A stretch of DNA of 8,382 nucleotides. Origin: Gammaproteobacteria bacterium. GTDB taxonomy: Bacteria > Pseudomonadota > Gammaproteobacteria > UBA6429. Below the pieces are notes generated by a model, which saw only the letters and a program-made list of their open reading frames with translations, was not told the DNA's origin and did not search any database. Both the position numbers and the translations under genes were made by a program. Numbering within the stretch: position 1 is the first letter of the stretch; each line of letters opens with the position of its first letter. Positions 6,251 to 8,382 of the stretch are shown here, piece by piece. The stretch covers positions 1 through 8,382 of the forward strand of contig QIKU01000249.1 in the NCBI GenBank assembly GCA_003232015.1, written 5' to 3'.

Positions 6251-7247
6251 CTCCACCACTACCGCCTAATGATATTTCACCGGCGTCTGACATGCGCCGT
6301 GCGATTGCCAGAATTTCTTTCTGTGCAGTTTCAACATCACTCAAGCGTACAGGCCCTTTCGATTCCAGATCATCACGTAACATTTCACCAGCACGTTTTG
6401 ACATATTTTTGAATATTTTTTCTTTAATTTCCTGGTCAGCACCTTTGAGTGCAACAATGAGGTTCTCTGATGAAATCTCACGTAACAGTGACTGGATACC
6501 ACGGTCATCCACATCAATCAGGTTATCAAAGACAAACATCAGTTCCTGTATGCCATCGCCCATCTCGGCATCATTTTCACGGACACCTTCCATAATTGTG
6601 CTTTCAACCGAGCTGTCCATAAAGTTAAGAATATTTGCCGCTGTTTTTAAACCACCCACACCCGAAGATTTAATGCTGTCGGCGTTACCAGAGAATTGCT
6701 TTTCAAGCACTTCATCCAGTTCATTCATTGCCTTTGGCTGAATCCCGTCTAATAAGGCAATACGCATTAATGCATCAACCCGCATATTTTCCGGAATAGC
6801 AGAAAGAATTTCGGCTGCCTGATCAGGTTCCAGATAAGATAAAACAATTGCTATAATCTGTGGGTGTTCAAGTCGAATAATGTCTGCAATCGCCCGCGGT
6901 TCCATCCATTTCAGGCTTTCAATACCTTTGGATTTTCGGCCCAGTAAGATTCGGTCAAGAATATTTCCCGCATTGTCTTTACCCAGAGCAGACTCCAGAA
7001 CATTGCGTAAATAATCTTCGTTGCCAACACCTAATGCGGTATGCGCCTCTACTTTATCAACAAAGCTAGACAGCACATCACTAACCGTATTCTTATCAAT
7101 ACCGTCGATCGATGCCATTGCTTCGCCAATCTTTTGCACCTCTTTGGGTGACATATGCTTGAGTACTTCTGCGGCATCTTCTTCTCCCAGAGTAAGAAGA
7201 AAAACGGCTGCACGCTCTACACCATTTATTTTTTTTGCTTCGGCCAT
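6237..7247 (-). CDS. fliG: Flagellar motor switch protein FliG
   Basis: Rotor component of the C ring; it binds FliF at its N-terminus and the stator MotA/PomA at its C-terminus, so it produces torque and takes part in direction switching. At 336 residues it is close to the usual length. Seen: a FliF-binding N-terminal helical domain (GVERAAVFLLTLGEEDAAEVL); the middle-domain EHPQ motif at 127-130, which contacts FliM; and the C-terminal domain with MFVFDNLIDVDDRGIQ (237-252). The charged torque residues expected from E. coli are all present, by my alignment Lys268, Arg285, Asp292, Asp293 and Arg301. The ATG start has no good ribosome site in the A/T-rich gap after fliF, so coupling to fliF may matter. 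Its last bases overlap fliH. No sign of damage. Confidence 0.97.
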   Translation of the reverse strand: MAEAKKINGVERAAVFLLTLGEEDAAEVLKHMSPKEVQKIGEAMASIDGIDKNTVSDVLSSFVDKVEAHTALGVGNEDYLRNVLESALGKDNAGNILDRILLGRKSKGIESLKWMEPRAIADIIRLEHPQIIAIVLSYLEPDQAAEILSAIPENMRVDALMRIALLDGIQPKAMNELDEVLEKQFSGNADSIKSSGVGGLKTAANILNFMDSSVESTIMEGVRENDAEMGDGIQELMFVFDNLIDVDDRGIQSLLREISSENLIVALKGADQEIKEKIFKNMSKRAGEMLRDDLESKGPVRLSDVETAQKEILAIARRMSDAGEISLGGSGGDEFV

Positions 7248-7273
7248 TTATTTATAACTTATTTTTACAATTA
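7248..7273 (-). promoter_or_regulatory. A/T-rich fliF-fliG gap without a clear ribosome site
   Basis: The 26 bases between the fliF stop and the fliG ATG are almost all A and T. No GGAG-like sequence occurs in the useful range; the best is TAAG, ten bases upstream of the ATG. A second in-frame TAA follows the fliF stop at once. Translation of fliG may rely on an unstructured A/U-rich leader or on ribosomes finishing fliF. I see no promoter or terminator here. Confidence 0.45.
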
Positions 7274-8382
7274 TTATTTTTCATCTGATATCCAGTCTTT
7301 AACTACCTGGGCAACACGTTTTGGTTCCTGTGATGCGAGTGCTTTTGCTGCGACCAGATCATTTTCATAAACCGGCAACTCATCCAATAATGCGGTACCT
7401 TCAGGCCCGGTTAATGTTAACTGATCTTCATTTAAGTCTTCCTCTTCTGATTCAGAAACAGGATGGTAATTTGCAAGGCTACGAATAGTCGGCTTAAGTA
7501 CGCCAAAAATAAGAAACAATACAGCTAAACCAGCAAGGCTTTGTTTCACTATATTCCAGAACCAACTCTGTTCCCAGATTGGAATCTCAGGCAAGGTTTC
7601 CAGTTCCGATGTGCTAACAAAACCTGTATTTACCACATTTACACTGTCACCACGCAAACTGCTAAACCCAACCGCTTCACGTACAAGCTGTGTTATCTGG
7701 GTTAACTCCGCTTCGGTGTATTTTGTTCGGACTGTTTCACCTTCTTTATCAACCGATACCTTATCGTCAATAACAACTGCAACCGAAATTCGCCGCAATG
7801 TTGTCGGTGATTTTTTTGTATGGTTAATGGTGCGATCAAGTTCGTAATTCAGAGTTGAACGCCGCTGATTTTTACTTGGCGGTTGGGTATTTTCCTGTGC
7901 ATTCTGCTGTCCTGCTTGCTCGGGCGCAACCCCGGCTGCCGGTGGTTCGTTTGATAATGCGCCGGGAATACCCGCATTGGCATTACTGCCAACCGATTGT
8001 TCTTCAAAACGTTGCTCACTGCGTACTGCAGCAGGGTCTGGTATAAAAGACTCGGATGTACTCTCTGAACGTGTAAAATCAATATCAGCAACTACTTGTG
8101 CCCGCACTTTATTTTTACCAACAATCGGCGCTAAAATATTTTCAATACGCTGTATATAATACTGCTCCAGTTTGTGGGTATACGCAAACTGTGTTTCAGT
8201 AATATTAAGATCGTCTAACTCACTGTTATTTGTTAGTAGATTGCCGCTCGAATCAACAACCGTCACATCATCAATTGATAAATTAGAAATACTGGAAGCA
8301 ACTAAATGTGTAATCGCAACAATGTGGCGTTTAGGCAGGCTATGTCCGGTTGCTAATTCTAACATAACTGATGCGCGCGCTT
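7274..8382 (-). CDS. fliF: Flagellar MS-ring protein FliF, 5' end cut by window edge
   Basis: Inner-membrane ring protein on which the rotor and export gate are built. The frame stays open to the window edge, so the ATG at 8363-8365 is an internal methionine: the preceding codons read ARASV, matching the conserved FliF run before LEL..GHSL..HIVAITHLVASS. About 368 C-terminal residues are visible, probably two-thirds of the protein. Counting from that Met: ring-building motif 2-40 with VTVVDSSGNLL (34-44); a low-complexity Pro/Gln/Asn/Ala-rich periplasmic loop about 105-170; a further ring domain about 170-250; the second transmembrane helix about 269-291 (NIVKQSLAGLAVLFLIFGVL, 271-290); then a cytoplasmic tail with an acidic patch (SESEEEDLNED) and the C-terminal FliG-binding helix ending VKDWISDEK. 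Tandem in-frame TAATAA stops end the gene. The start, the first transmembrane helix and any fliE upstream lie outside. Confidence 0.96.
   Translation of the reverse strand, partial: ARASVMLELATGHSLPKRHIVAITHLVASSISNLSIDDVTVVDSSGNLLTNNSELDDLNITETQFAYTHKLEQYYIQRIENILAPIVGKNKVRAQVVADIDFTRSESTSESFIPDPAAVRSEQRFEEQSVGSNANAGIPGALSNEPPAAGVAPEQAGQQNAQENTQPPSKNQRRSTLNYELDRTINHTKKSPTTLRRISVAVVIDDKVSVDKEGETVRTKYTEAELTQITQLVREAVGFSSLRGDSVNVVNTGFVSTSELETLPEIPIWEQSWFWNIVKQSLAGLAVLFLIFGVLKPTIRSLANYHPVSESEEEDLNEDQLTLTGPEGTALLDELPVYENDLVAAKALASQEPKRVAQVVKDWISDEK

Noticed and set aside
6292..6741. 149-residue plus-strand open frame inside fliG
   Set aside because: Antisense shadow of a strongly conserved gene; composition is Ser/Arg/Ile-rich as expected from the reverse complement of FliG codons.
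1..8382. Mobile elements, CRISPR arrays, tRNA or rRNA genes
   Set aside because: No direct-repeat arrays, transposase or integrase frames, or tRNA-like folds were seen; nearly all bases are accounted for by flagellar and chemotaxis genes and their short gaps.

Overview
The window is a flagellum and chemotaxis locus transcribed entirely on the minus strand. Read in the direction of transcription (high to low coordinates) it holds fliF (5' end outside the window), fliG, fliH, fliI, fliJ, fliK, a cheY-type response regulator, and cheA (3' end outside the window). The FliG, FliI and CheY sequences, the moderately AT-rich composition, and the mixture of sigma-54-like and sigma-28-like promoter sequences suggest a gammaproteobacterium with a Vibrio/Pseudomonas-style flagellar hierarchy. 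The sequence alone does not let me name a genus.

Layout. From 8382 to 4051, fliF-fliG-fliH-fliI form a tight block: a 26-base gap between fliF and fliG, then short overlaps at fliG/fliH and fliH/fliI. This block encodes the MS ring, the rotor switch protein FliG, and the export ATPase FliI with its regulator FliH. After fliI the layout changes. Three gaps of about 120-145 bases separate fliI from fliJ, fliJ from fliK, and fliK from cheY, and each gap holds a recognisable promoter-like sequence. The site upstream of fliJ is a weaker -24/-12 (sigma-54) match, the one upstream of fliK is a strong -24/-12 match, and the one upstream of cheY is a near-consensus sigma-28 (FliA) match. cheY and cheA are only 19 bases apart and look co-transcribed.

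How the genes work together. FliF and FliG make the rotor base. FliH, FliI and FliJ (energiser and stalk) deliver substrates to the flagellar export gate. FliK measures the hook and switches export specificity. CheA and CheY are a histidine kinase and its receiver. The promoter order (sigma-54 for structural genes, sigma-28 for chemotaxis genes) fits a staged assembly programme in which signalling genes come on last.

The most interesting points are non-coding. A near-consensus sigma-28 promoter overlaps a 43-base imperfect hairpin that ends one base before the cheY ribosome binding site. fliJ and fliK also appear to have their own sigma-54 promoters. The chemotaxis pair sits where fliL/fliM often follow fliK, and its CheY has Trp at the usual switch-Tyr position, so it may not be a classical motor-binding CheY. 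All protein families here are well known; I see no undescribed protein system, mobile element, RNA gene or CRISPR array.
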